From an uncultured Pseudomonadota bacterium (GTDB lineage: Bacteria > Myxococcota_A > UBA796 > GCA-2862545), in assembly GCA_903861005.1 (NCBI GenBank), contig CAIOSP010000200.1:1-64000 (forward strand): a DNA stretch of 64,000 nucleotides, given 5' to 3'. Of the stretch, positions 8,776 to 16,712 are shown piece after piece. Numbering within the stretch: the stretch's first letter is position 1; each line of letters opens with the position of its first letter. The notes beneath the pieces were generated by a model that was not told the DNA's origin, searched no databases, and saw only the letters and a program-made list of their open reading frames with translations. The position numbers were made by a program, and so were the translations under genes.

Positions 8776-8821
8776 CTGTCAACGGGGGTGGAAGCCGCCC
8801 CGAACGTGTGACAAGCTGTCA
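8776..8821. promoter_or_regulatory. TGTCA half-sites, including a TGACA-AGC-TGTCA palindrome, before gspC
   Basis: A perfect interrupted palindrome (TGACA, three bases, TGTCA) lies at 8809-8821. A third TGTCA, reading TTGACA on the gspC strand and so also a -35-like hexamer, lies at about 8777-8782. The sites lie in the gap between the dipeptidase stop and gspC. They could be an operator for the gsp operon; no family is assigned. Confidence 0.3.
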
Positions 8822-8833
8822 TCTGGAATTGCG

Positions 8834-9913
8834 TCACGGGCGGACTTCCTTGACCACGCGCAGGTAGTTCTCGCCCAGGATCCCGCGAATGCGGGCGTGG
8901 GACCAACCTCGGTCGAGCATGTCCTGCACCAGCAGCGGGTGATGCGTGATGTCGGTCAGATCGGACGGCGGCGTGATGACGCCGTCGTAGTCGGTGCCGA
9001 TCGCCGCCGCCTGCTCGCCCGCGACGCGAATGACATGATCGAGGTGGTCCACGATCGCCGAGCGCTTGCTCGCGCAGCCGACCGGCACGTTCGCCAGGAA
9101 GTTCCCCTGGTAGACGATGCCGATCACGCCGCCGCGGTCGGCGATCGCGCGGGCCTGGTCGTCGTCGATGTTGCGCCACAGGTCCCGCACGCCGGCCATG
9201 CCGACGTGGCTGACGATCGGCGGGATGAGCGTGTCGTGCGCGTCGAGCGCGCCCCAGAAGGTCTTCTTGCCCGCGTGGGCGAGGTCCACGATGATCCGCG
9301 CCTGGTTGCACAGCTTCACGAACTCGCGGCCGCGTTCAGTGATGCCGTCCTCGGGCTGGCCGGGGCTGTTGCTGCCCCCGAGCACGCTGGACTTGAGGTG
9401 CACGAGCGTGATGCGGTGGATGAGTTGGCCCACGTCGCCCAGCAGCACCGTGGGGTCGTGGGACAGCGCGTTCCCGCCCTGCAGCGCCAGGAAGAAGGCC
9501 GTGCGACCGGCCGCCACCGCCGCGTCGTACTCGGAGCGGGTGCGCGCGACCGCCAGATCGTCGGGCCACGCCGCGATCTGCCGCTGGCAGCGCTCCAGGT
9601 TGGCCAGGGTGATCACCTGCCGGTTGGGCTCGCGGCGGAACACGTTGGTCGCCAGGTCGTAGACCACCCCAGTCATCCCGGCCTCCCGCAGGCGCGGGTA
9701 GTCGGTGTGGCCAAACAGCGGCATCACCCGCTTCCAAGGGCCGTGGCGCTTGGCCGGGTTCCAGCCGAACAGGCGGACCGGGACCTCGAGATCGCAGTGC
9801 AGGTCGATGAACGGGCTGTCCAGCAGCAGCGCCACCGCCTCGTCCGAACAGCCGAGGTCGCGCGCCCAGGCGGACGGGTCTGCGCGATGATCGATGTAGT
9901 CGAGACGAGCCAA
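8834..9913 (-). CDS. Membrane dipeptidase-like zinc hydrolase (peptidase M19, renal dipeptidase family)
   Basis: This 359-aa TIM-barrel metal hydrolase is predicted to cleave dipeptides. Metal-site motifs of the family are visible: 'FIDLHCDL' near the N-terminus, a central 'FFLALQGGNAL' at the bridging Glu position (here Gln), 'VDLAHAG', 'SHVG' and 'IGTDYDG'. The start is set at a TTG (9913) with GAGG six bases upstream. A longer reading from 10012 also begins at TTG and uses codons rare in this genome (AGG, ATA, CGA), so it looks non-coding. Gln at the usual Glu of the metal bridge means activity on standard substrates is uncertain. No signal peptide is visible. Confidence 0.85.
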   Translation of the reverse strand: MARLDYIDHRADPSAWARDLGCSDEAVALLLDSPFIDLHCDLEVPVRLFGWNPAKRHGPWKRVMPLFGHTDYPRLREAGMTGVVYDLATNVFRREPNRQVITLANLERCQRQIAAWPDDLAVARTRSEYDAAVAAGRTAFFLALQGGNALSHDPTVLLGDVGQLIHRITLVHLKSSVLGGSNSPGQPEDGITERGREFVKLCNQARIIVDLAHAGKKTFWGALDAHDTLIPPIVSHVGMAGVRDLWRNIDDDQARAIADRGGVIGIVYQGNFLANVPVGCASKRSAIVDHLDHVIRVAGEQAAAIGTDYDGVITPPSDLTDITHHPLLVQDMLDRGWSHARIRGILGENYLRVVKEVRP

Positions 9914-10059
9914 GTGGCACCTCGCGGGCGCGCTTCGTATGCACAGTTCCACGCAATCGCCATGCGCGAGAGGCCACGTCGTGTCAGGATCCCTACCAGG
10001 GTCGGGGTACAACGTCCGTCCCGCGTCAGGAGCCCACGATCCAACCCCCTCATCCGGCC

Positions 10060-10428
10060 ATGACCACGCTGCTCGTGGTGGACGACGACCCGCTGGTGCG
10101 GCGCACCGTGGTGCGCGCCCTAGAGCGTGACGGTCGCAGGGTGGTGTCCGCGACCAGCGGCGCCGAGGCGCTGTCCGTGCTCGCGCGCGACCCGTCCATC
10201 CAGTTGCTGCTGTCCGACGTGATGATGGACGACATCGAGGGCCCGTCGCTTGCCCGCCAGGCGCGCGGCATGCGGCCTGACCTGCACGTGATCTTCATGT
10301 CCGGCGAGACGCCCGAGAACCTCACGGTGGTCGGCGTCGACAAGCAGCGCGACGCCTTCCTGGCCAAGCCCTTCCGGCCCGAGTCGCTGCTCGCCCTGGT
10401 CAACGCGATCCTGCGCGACCGCGACTAG
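10060..10428 (+). CDS. Single-domain response regulator (CheY-like receiver)
   Basis: This 122-aa protein is a lone receiver domain. The acidic pocket (DDD at residues 8-10), the phosphoacceptor Asp in 'LLLSDVMMDD', the switch Ser/Thr in 'IFMSGETPE' and the conserved Lys in 'FLAKPF' are all present. There is no output domain, so it would act by protein contact or in a phosphorelay. No histidine kinase gene lies beside it. Its closest-looking relatives are receiver modules of hybrid kinases. Its stop overlaps the stop of the convergent topoisomerase gene by four bases. The 146 bases upstream separate it from the divergent dipeptidase gene. Confidence 0.9.
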   Translation: MTTLLVVDDDPLVRRTVVRALERDGRRVVSATSGAEALSVLARDPSIQLLLSDVMMDDIEGPSLARQARGMRPDLHVIFMSGETPENLTVVGVDKQRDAFLAKPFRPESLLALVNAILRDRD

Positions 10429-12917
10429 ATCGGGCCTCTCCAGCCGCACCCTTCGCGCCACCGGGAGCAGCCGAGCGAGGTCCGGCCCCGCATCACCCGG
10501 CCCTCGCCGCAGGTGGGGCACGGGTCGCCGACCTTCGGCGCGGCGGGCATGGCGCTCGGCCGAGGCTTGGTCGCCGACTTGTCCGCCCCGGGCTTGGGCG
10601 CCGCCTTGCTCGCAGGCGCCTTCCCTTCCGCCTTGGCACGAGGCTTGGACTCCCCAGATGCCTTGGGACCCGCCTTCGCGCGACCCTCCGCGATCGGCTT
10701 GGGCTCGCTCGGCTCGGCCTTCGGCGCCGCCGGCTCGTTCGAGAAGTACAGCTGCACCCTGCCGTCTGGCCCGACCTCCAGGCCCGCGTCGAACGCCTTT
10801 CCGGCGCGGCTCTTGAAGCCCGTCATCACCGCGGTGCGCTTCTCCTTGAGCAGCGTCCGCACGATGGTCACACCGATGGTCTTGCCGCCCATGGTGCCAA
10901 ACACCACAAACGGGCAGGTGCGACCGGTGTCGCAGGTCCACACGTCGCCGCGCTTGCGGACGGGGGCGCCGCAGGCCGGGCAGGCGCCGATCGCCTCGGC
11001 CTCGGGGCGGGTGCGCTCGGTCGCGGCCATCGGCAGCGCCCCGCTCCCGCGGATCGCGTCGACGATGGTGCCCGTGTAGATGACCACGTCGGACATGAAC
11101 GCGTCGCGGCGCTCACGCCCCTCGGCGATGTCGGCTAGGCGCTTCTCCCAGCGGCCGGTCAGCTCAGCGCTCTTGAGTGCCTCGACCGGCAGCGCCTCGA
11201 TCAGCGCGCAGCCCATGGGGGTCGCCTGCAGCGCGCGCCCGTCGCGGAGGATGTATTTGCGGTCGAGCAGCGTCTGCAGGATGGCGGCGCGCGTGGCGGG
11301 CGTGCCTAGGCCTGCGTTGCGGAGGGCGCGGCGCAGGTTGTCGTCGTCGAGCGCGCGACCGGCGGTCTCCATCGCGCGCAGGATCGACGCGTCGTCGTGC
11401 GGGCGCGGCGGGCGTGTCTGGCCGGGCGTGGTCGCGGCGTCGTCCACGTGTACGACCGCGCCCTCCTCGATGTGGGGCAGGTCCAGGTCGCTGGAGCTCG
11501 CGGGCGGGTCGATCGCCTGCCAACCTGGCTCCCGGAGCACGCGCCCCTTGGCGCGAAAGGTCAGCGGAGGCGGCGCGTCCGCGGGCAGCGGCGCGTCCGG
11601 CGGCGGCGCCACCTCCACCAGGATCTCGGCCGTGTCGATCACCGCGTCCGGTGACAGCGCGGCCAACAGGCGCCGGGCGATCAGGTCGTAGACGCGCTTC
11701 TCGTCGGGGTCCAGGCGCGCGCCCTCCGCCGAGCGCGCCGTGGGCAGGATCGCGTGGTGATCGCCCACCTCGGCGTCGTCGACGATGCGGGCGCTGATCC
11801 GCAGCGGGCGCTCCGACAGCGCCTCGGCCGTCGCCCGGTACGGGGCCAGCGTGCCCACGGCGCGCAAGATCCCGGGCAGCTCCCCCACCTGATCCGACGT
11901 CAGGTAGCGCGCGTCCGTACGCGGGTACGTGATGAGCTTGTGGCGCTCGTAGAGCCCTTGAGCCACCTCCAGCGTGCGCTGGGCGGACAGGCCATAGCGC
12001 TGGTTGGCGCGACGCTGTAGCGAGGTCAGGTCGTAGAGGAGCGGCGGCAGCTCGCGGCGAGTCTTGCGGGTGGCGCGGGTGACCACACCCGCCCGACCGC
12101 GCACCGCGTCGGCGATCCAGCGCGCGTCTTGCTCGGTGGCGAGCCGCTCGACCTTGGGCGCGTCCTGACCCTCGCGCTCCTCCTCATCCTTGGGCGCGGT
12201 GGTCGTGCGGATGAAGGTGGCCTTCCAGACGCCACCACCGGCGCTGAGCTTGGCCTCTACCCGCCAGTACGACTCGGGCACGAAGGCCGCGATCTCGTGG
12301 TCCCGCGCGACGATCATCGCCAAGGTGGGCGTCTGGACGCGCCCCACGCTCCACAGCGCGTCCCCGCCGGCGTCGCGGGTGCGGCAGGTCAGCGCCCGCG
12401 TCGCGTTCAGCCCGACCAGCCAGTCGGACTCGGAGCGGGAGCGGGCGGCGTCGGCCAACGCGTCGAACTCCAGACCGGGCCGAAGCCGCGAGAAGCCCAG
12501 CCGCACCGCCTCGTCCGTCAGCGACGACACCCACAGCCGCTGGACCGGGCGCGTGCACTCGCTGAACTCGTAGATTTGGCGGAAGATCAGCTCGCCCTCG
12601 CGACCGGCGTCACAGGCGTTGATCACCTCGCGCAGGGCCTTGTCGCGCAGCAGCTTGCGGACGACCTTCGCCTGGTCCTCGACGCCCTCCCGCACGCGGA
12701 GCGCGAAGTGGCTCGGGACCATGGGCAGCGTGTCGAGCGCCCAGCGCTTCCAGGCGGGGTCGTAGTGGGCCGGATCCTCAAACTCCAACAGGTGACCAAT
12801 GCACCACGTCACGGTGACGCCGTCACCCTGCAGGAAGCCGTCGCCCTTGCCACCCAGGCCAAGCACTCGGGCCAGGTCCCGCGCGACGCTCGGCTTCTCA
12901 GCGATGATCAACCGCAA
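10425..12917 (-). CDS. topB: DNA topoisomerase III (type IA)
   Basis: At 830 aa this is a type IA topoisomerase that relaxes and decatenates DNA through a 5'-phosphotyrosine bond. The TOPRIM domain shows 'IIAEKPSVARDLARVLG' and the acidic 'CDAGREGELIF'. The active-site Tyr lies in 'KLITYPRTDARYL'. The start is a TTG. After the catalytic core (to about residue 600) come a Cys4-like element (CPACGAP...C...C), a repeat typical of TopB C-termini, an Ala/Lys/Pro-rich linker of about 60 residues, and a terminal zinc ribbon (CPTCGEGR...C...C). The linker and ribbon probably add DNA binding. 'SVGRVQTPTLAMIV' and the absence of a TopA-type zinc array favour topoisomerase III over I. Confidence 0.93.
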   Translation of the reverse strand: MRLIIAEKPSVARDLARVLGLGGKGDGFLQGDGVTVTWCIGHLLEFEDPAHYDPAWKRWALDTLPMVPSHFALRVREGVEDQAKVVRKLLRDKALREVINACDAGREGELIFRQIYEFSECTRPVQRLWVSSLTDEAVRLGFSRLRPGLEFDALADAARSRSESDWLVGLNATRALTCRTRDAGGDALWSVGRVQTPTLAMIVARDHEIAAFVPESYWRVEAKLSAGGGVWKATFIRTTTAPKDEEEREGQDAPKVERLATEQDARWIADAVRGRAGVVTRATRKTRRELPPLLYDLTSLQRRANQRYGLSAQRTLEVAQGLYERHKLITYPRTDARYLTSDQVGELPGILRAVGTLAPYRATAEALSERPLRISARIVDDAEVGDHHAILPTARSAEGARLDPDEKRVYDLIARRLLAALSPDAVIDTAEILVEVAPPPDAPLPADAPPPLTFRAKGRVLREPGWQAIDPPASSSDLDLPHIEEGAVVHVDDAATTPGQTRPPRPHDDASILRAMETAGRALDDDNLRRALRNAGLGTPATRAAILQTLLDRKYILRDGRALQATPMGCALIEALPVEALKSAELTGRWEKRLADIAEGRERRDAFMSDVVIYTGTIVDAIRGSGALPMAATERTRPEAEAIGACPACGAPVRKRGDVWTCDTGRTCPFVVFGTMGGKTIGVTIVRTLLKEKRTAVMTGFKSRAGKAFDAGLEVGPDGRVQLYFSNEPAAPKAEPSEPKPIAEGRAKAGPKASGESKPRAKAEGKAPASKAAPKPGADKSATKPRPSAMPAAPKVGDPCPTCGEGRVMRGRTSLGCSRWREGCGWRGPI

Positions 12918-12932
12918 TGGAGCACCCGGGCG

Positions 12933-14474
12933 TCAGCCCTCGTCCGGCGCACGGAGCCCCACGACGGTGGTTCCGGTCACGATGCTGTCCCCGATAGAGA
13001 TGATCGTCGGCTCAAGCACCGGCTCAAGCTGGCGGGCGCCCGCGCGCAGCAGCCAGGTGGGGCAGCGCTCGTGGAGCGGGGTCAGGCGGATCACGTCGCC
13101 GACCAGGCTGATCGCCGCCTGCCGACGGCCGACCAGCGCGCGATCCATGGTGAAGCCGCCCGCGCGTGCCTTGGCGGCGCGAACGCCGGAGCACCAGCGG
13201 ATGTTCTGCTGGCCGCGACGGTCGGCGAACATCAGGCCCGGGTGGTTCGGCTCGCGGCCGATCTCGACCGTCTGGCCGCCGATCACGCCGATGCGCATGT
13301 TCGTGTCGCACATGATCGCGCCGACAAAGTCCGGGTGCGACAGCGCATGGAACGTGAACGTCATGCCGCCCACGTCGAACCGGGTGCCGCCCGCGAGCGA
13401 GATCACCTCGTCGGGGCGACGCGTGCGACCGTCGATCACGACGCCCGGCGCGGTCACGACCAAGCGCGGCCCATCCAGGTTGACCTCGACGCGCAGCAGG
13501 GTGCGCTCGGAGCTGTTGACCCAGCGGCCCTCAGGCATCAGCTCGTAGTAGTAGGACTCCACGACCTCGGACAGCGGGACGGCCGGCAGCGCCAAGCCCG
13601 AGAGCACGAGCTCGAAGTCCACCAGGGCGCCCGTCTCGAGCACCAGGGTGTCCGCGCCCGAGCTGCGGCTGATCGCGCGCTGGACGTCGTGGATGGCCCG
13701 GTCGACCGCGTTCGGGACGCCGATCACCAGCCCGCGGCCAGCGTCGACCCAGCCCTGCCGGTCCGCCGACGAGATGTGGTAGGTCGTCAGGTAGAGCGAC
13801 GCCGGGTCGAGCACGGGCAGCCGACCCAGCGCGTCGGACAGCTCGGACGATCCCGGGAGGAAGCCCTCCAGCAGAAGGATGGCCTCGGGGGGCAGCATCG
13901 CGTTCATCGGCTGGCCGCGCTTGACCCGCACCAGGCGGTTCCGACGGGCGGCGGAGGCCACGGCCTCGGGCAACCAGCACTTGTGCGTGGGCACGGCGCG
14001 GTACAGGTCGACGTCGCCCGAGATGCCCTTGAGCGGGAAGCGGCCGACCGACTCCCAAGGGATCTCCGACACGTTCATGCACACGCGGGTGCCTGGGCCA
14101 AACCAGACCTCGCCCGCCGGGGCCTTGGACAGGATGCGCGCCGCCTGGTTCACGGCGTCGCCGAACGCGTCGCCGTCAATCTCCTCGACGTCGCCGGTGG
14201 TCATGCCGATGCGGATGTTGATCCCGCCGCTGGCCGCCACATAGTCCTGGATGTCGAGCGCGGACCGGACCGCGTCCGTCGACGAGTCGAACAGGCACAT
14301 GAAGCTGTCGCCCAGGTTCTTGACGACCCGGCCGTGGTAGCGCTTCACGATGGGCGAGACCGCGTCTTCATGCTCCGCGAGGAGCCTGCGGAGCCCATCA
14401 CGGTCCGTGCGCGCGACAGCGGCGGTGTAGTCCGCCATGTCGGTGAACATCACGGTGCAGGTACGGGTACCCAA
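12933..14474 (-). CDS. Class III adenylate/guanylate cyclase with FHA-like C-terminal region
   Basis: This is a 513-aa soluble protein starting at TTG with GGGAG upstream. Residues 5-165 are a class III cyclase domain with intact key residues: metal Asp12 (MFTDM) and Asp56 (NLGDS), substrate-contact Lys52, and the transition-state pair Asn109 and Arg113 (DAVNQAAR). The base-selecting residues resemble adenylate cyclases, so cAMP is the likelier product. Residues about 250-500 contain two stretches with FHA-like features ('GGTRFDVGGMTFTF' and 'VEIGREPNHPG'), though the canonical Ser/His and Asn motifs are weak. No transmembrane or receiver domain is present, so the input may be a phosphoprotein partner. 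It lies 15 bases downstream... upstream of topB on the same strand, which suggests cotranscription with topB. Confidence 0.85.
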   Translation of the reverse strand: MGTRTCTVMFTDMADYTAAVARTDRDGLRRLLAEHEDAVSPIVKRYHGRVVKNLGDSFMCLFDSSTDAVRSALDIQDYVAASGGINIRIGMTTGDVEEIDGDAFGDAVNQAARILSKAPAGEVWFGPGTRVCMNVSEIPWESVGRFPLKGISGDVDLYRAVPTHKCWLPEAVASAARRNRLVRVKRGQPMNAMLPPEAILLLEGFLPGSSELSDALGRLPVLDPASLYLTTYHISSADRQGWVDAGRGLVIGVPNAVDRAIHDVQRAISRSSGADTLVLETGALVDFELVLSGLALPAVPLSEVVESYYYELMPEGRWVNSSERTLLRVEVNLDGPRLVVTAPGVVIDGRTRRPDEVISLAGGTRFDVGGMTFTFHALSHPDFVGAIMCDTNMRIGVIGGQTVEIGREPNHPGLMFADRRGQQNIRWCSGVRAAKARAGGFTMDRALVGRRQAAISLVGDVIRLTPLHERCPTWLLRAGARQLEPVLEPTIISIGDSIVTGTTVVGLRAPDEG

Positions 14475-14583
14475 GGCGTCGGCTCCCAGTGACGCCCGGC
14501 AACCTTGCAGAGCGGCGCCGAAAGGCTACCCCGTGCGGGTCCTGCGCGTCGAGGACGAGGTGCAGACAGTGAAAGAGGCAGAC

Positions 14584-15315
14584 ATGGTCCGCGTGCAGCT
14601 CTCGGTGAACATCAACAAGTATGCCCTGGTGCGCAACAGTCGCGGCCATGACACGCCAAACCTGCTCGACGCAGCCGACGCCGTGCTGGCCGCCGGGGCC
14701 CACGGAATCACCGTCCACCCCCGCCGCGATCAACGGCATGTTCTGTACTCGGACCTGGTGCCCCTCGCGGCGCATCTGGCGTCCAAGCACCCCGGAGTGG
14801 AGCTCAACATCGAGTGTGAGAACCACCCGGAGATCGTCGATCTGGTGGTGGCGCTCCGTCCTGCCCAATGCACCCTGGTACCCGTGCGCCCCGGCGAGGT
14901 CACCAGCGACCACGGGTACCGCTTCCCCGAGGACAACGCAGAATTGGCGCAGACGATCGGGCGCCTTCACCGTGTCGGTACCCGCGTGAGCCTCTTCGTG
15001 GACTGCGATCCGGGCCCCGTCGCCGGTGCTTACGATGCGGGCGCGGACCGGGTGGAGCTCTACACCGGCCCCTACGCGTGGGCCTGGGGCAAGCCCGACC
15101 AGGAGATCGCCCGTGCCGCCATGTTCGCCACCGCCGAGGCGGCCGCCCGCGTGGGCCTGTCGGTCAACGCAGGACACGATCTGGACCGGCACAACCTGAT
15201 CGGCCTACGCGGCCTGCCGGGTCTTCGCGAGGTCAGCATCGGGCACGCCCAAATCTGCCGCGCGCTGGAAGTCGGCACGCAACGGTCAGTCCGGGAGCTC
15301 CTCGCCGCGCTCTGA
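14584..15315 (+). CDS. pdxJ: Pyridoxine 5'-phosphate synthase PdxJ
   Basis: At 243 aa this is the usual size for PdxJ, which condenses 1-deoxyxylulose 5-phosphate with aminoacetone phosphate derivative to form pyridoxine 5'-phosphate (DXP-dependent vitamin B6 route). The ATG at 14584 is preceded by AGAGG; an upstream reading has no support. Conserved elements include 'GITVHPRRDQRH' with catalytic His, 'LNIECENH' with the active-site Glu, 'VSLFVD' and 'VNAGHDL'. The N-terminal motif is 'VNINK' instead of the E. coli 'VNIDH', a variant I recall from Bacteroidota-type PdxJ. The gene stands alone on the plus strand, with a GAAA-loop hairpin just after its stop. Confidence 0.93.
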   Translation: MVRVQLSVNINKYALVRNSRGHDTPNLLDAADAVLAAGAHGITVHPRRDQRHVLYSDLVPLAAHLASKHPGVELNIECENHPEIVDLVVALRPAQCTLVPVRPGEVTSDHGYRFPEDNAELAQTIGRLHRVGTRVSLFVDCDPGPVAGAYDAGADRVELYTGPYAWAWGKPDQEIARAAMFATAEAAARVGLSVNAGHDLDRHNLIGLRGLPGLREVSIGHAQICRALEVGTQRSVRELLAAL

Positions 15316-15324
15316 CCGTTGGTC

Positions 15325-15338
15325 GCCCGGAAACGGGC
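15325..15338 (+). terminator. GAAA-tetraloop hairpin after pdxJ
   Basis: A perfect GCCCG/CGGGC stem closed by a GAAA loop begins ten bases after the pdxJ stop. There is no T-run, so it may mark an RNA 3' end or stability element and not an intrinsic terminator. Confidence 0.35.
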
Positions 15339-15370
15339 GGCGACAGCTCGCGACGGACCTGTCTTCGGGG

Positions 15371-15376
15371 TAGAAT
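15371..15376 (+). promoter_or_regulatory. Candidate -10 element TAGAAT upstream of the Asp-Thr-Asp protein
   Basis: TAGAAT lies 44 bases before the ATG at 15421, in the gap after pdxJ. No clear -35 is seen. It fits a TA-C/G-n-n-T box that recurs before several genes of this window. Confidence 0.35.
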
Positions 15377-15420
15377 GCACGGCCGAGCGGCCTGGATCGA
15401 GCCGCGCGGCTGGAGACGCC

Positions 15421-16008
15421 ATGAACCACGCGCATCGCGCGGCTCTGCTGCTTGTGTGCCTGCTGCCGGTCAGCCGCGCGCTCGCTGTGCCGCAGCCGCT
15501 CCCCCCGGTCATTGACACCGACGTGCCCGACACCGATCTGGTCGTCGACACCGATCTAGTCGTCGACACCGCCCCGGTGTGGGACACCGGCTTCGTGTGG
15601 GACACCGGCCTCGTCTGGGACACCGCCATCGTGCCCGCGGACTCCGCCTCCATCGACACCACGGACAGCGGCTGGCCCGACACCTGGGGCGTCGTCTACG
15701 ACTCGTCGGACACGTTCGACACCGGCCTGGACACCGACGTTCCGCCCATCGACACCGACACGGTGGTCGACACGGACATCTCCGGCGGTGACACGGACGT
15801 CGTCGTCGACACGGACATCGGCGACACTGAGACCGCCACCACCGCCCAGGACACGGACGACAACGTCGCCGGCGACGACACCGACACCGGCGGTGCGGTC
15901 ATCAAGGAGTTCTGCGGCTGCGACAGCACCAGCCGGTCCGCAGGCTTTGGCCTCACGGGCCTGGCGCTCGGCCTGGCCGGTCTGCGCCGCCGTCGGTCGC
16001 TCGTCTAG
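15421..16008 (+). CDS. Secreted Asp-Thr-Asp-rich protein with MYXO-CTERM-like sorting tail
   Basis: This 195-aa protein has a signal peptide (cleavage near SRALA). About 130 residues follow that consist almost entirely of Asp-Thr and Val-Asp-Thr units, with some WDTG blocks. The C-terminus has a tripartite sorting-like signal: 'FCGCDSTS', a hydrophobic stretch 'GFGLTGLALGLAGL' and 'RRRR'. MYXO-CTERM tails have that architecture (Cys motif, transmembrane, Arg cluster) and are processed for surface anchoring in myxobacteria. GGAG precedes the ATG at 15421. No catalytic domain is visible; the Asp-rich body could bind calcium or act as a spacer. Function is unknown. Confidence 0.8.
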   Translation: MNHAHRAALLLVCLLPVSRALAVPQPLPPVIDTDVPDTDLVVDTDLVVDTAPVWDTGFVWDTGLVWDTAIVPADSASIDTTDSGWPDTWGVVYDSSDTFDTGLDTDVPPIDTDTVVDTDISGGDTDVVVDTDIGDTETATTAQDTDDNVAGDDTDTGGAVIKEFCGCDSTSRSAGFGLTGLALGLAGLRRRRSLV

Positions 16009-16037
16009 CCCACCCGTCCAGAGCCTCGGCTCGGGCG

Positions 16038-16712
16038 CTACCGGGCGGCCTCGCCGCCAAACCCCAGCACGACCGCCCACACCCGGTCAATGTCCGGCCA
16101 GTCGAGCGCGTCGAGCACCGCCCCCGCGTGCGCCCAGGTGGCCGGAGGGCAGCGGAACAACTCCACGTTGAGCTTGTCGTCGCCCTGAGTGCGGAAGGTC
16201 ACCGGGCACAGGATCGGCGCGACCTTGACCCGTCCAGCCCACGGGACCGGGGCGACGCGGGTGGTCACCTCCACTGCCGGAGCGCAGCCCTCGGACGCGC
16301 TCCGCAGGCGCACCGTGCCGTCCTCGCCCACCGCCAGGTGCACGTCGCACACGGGCCCCTCGCGGTAGCGCCACGTGTCCGGGTGCGGGAACTGGAACAC
16401 GTCGATCGGCGCGTCGAAGTGGGCCGTCACCCGCGCAACCGTGCCCTCGACCACCGGCTTGCGCCAGCGATCCCGCCGCACGATGCGCTCCGCGAACGAC
16501 GCCATCTCCGCCGGACACGCCACCACCTGCGCGCCCGTCACGTGGCCCCGATCGTCCAGGGTCACGTCGAACGTGCAGGTCCTGTCGATCGAGCGGTCCG
16601 TGTAGATCTTGTTCGGGTAGCGTCGCCGCGCCTCAGATCGGAGCTGCGGTCCCTCGTCGGCGACCGCGACCGTCGCCAGCAACAGTCCGAGAGCCATGAT
16701 CGAGCGCCTCAT
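16038..16712 (-). CDS. Exported protein with TonB_C-like folds, function unknown
   Basis: This 224-aa protein has a short signal peptide (cleavage near VAVADE). Residues about 40-110 look like a TonB C-terminal-type domain: '[20 protein letters not shown]', a Cys-Pro pair, and '[18 protein letters not shown]'. A second copy may follow at residues 115-200 ('[18 protein letters not shown]'), giving two similar beta-alpha-beta units, each with Cys pairs. There is no N-terminal membrane anchor as in true TonB, so it would be periplasmic. Its start overlaps the fumarase stop (ATGA), so the two are probably translated together. A second, smaller protein of this type lies on the other side of fumarase. 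Confidence 0.7.
   Translation of the reverse strand: MRRSIMALGLLLATVAVADEGPQLRSEARRRYPNKIYTDRSIDRTCTFDVTLDDRGHVTGAQVVACPAEMASFAERIVRRDRWRKPVVEGTVARVTAHFDAPIDVFQFPHPDTWRYREGPVCDVHLAVGEDGTVRLRSASEGCAPAVEVTTRVAPVPWAGRVKVAPILCPVTFRTQGDDKLNVELFRCPPATWAHAGAVLDALDWPDIDRVWAVVLGFGGEAAR

Noticed and set aside
9914-10012. Longer N-terminus for the M19 dipeptidase
   Set aside because: It begins at TTG without a good ribosome site and uses AGG, ATA and CGA codons that are rare elsewhere in the window.
1777-10063. Very long plus-strand open frames across 1777-5088 and 4784-10063
   Set aside because: They run antisense to the gsp genes and the dipeptidase, contain His/Arg/Asp/Val-rich low-complexity protein without domains, and arise from high GC with strong codon-position bias.
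10634-10648. Sigma-54-like TGGCAC(G)-N5-TTGG on the plus strand inside topB
   Set aside because: The -12 part is TTGG and not TTGC, and no plus-strand gene follows.
15511-15900. GACACCGA-type repeats considered as a CRISPR or satellite array
   Set aside because: Units are codon-level Asp-Thr repeats with variable spacing inside a reading frame; there are no spacers.
16009-16037. GAGC-CTCG-GCTC hairpin between convergent genes
   Set aside because: A four-base stem is too short to call a terminator.
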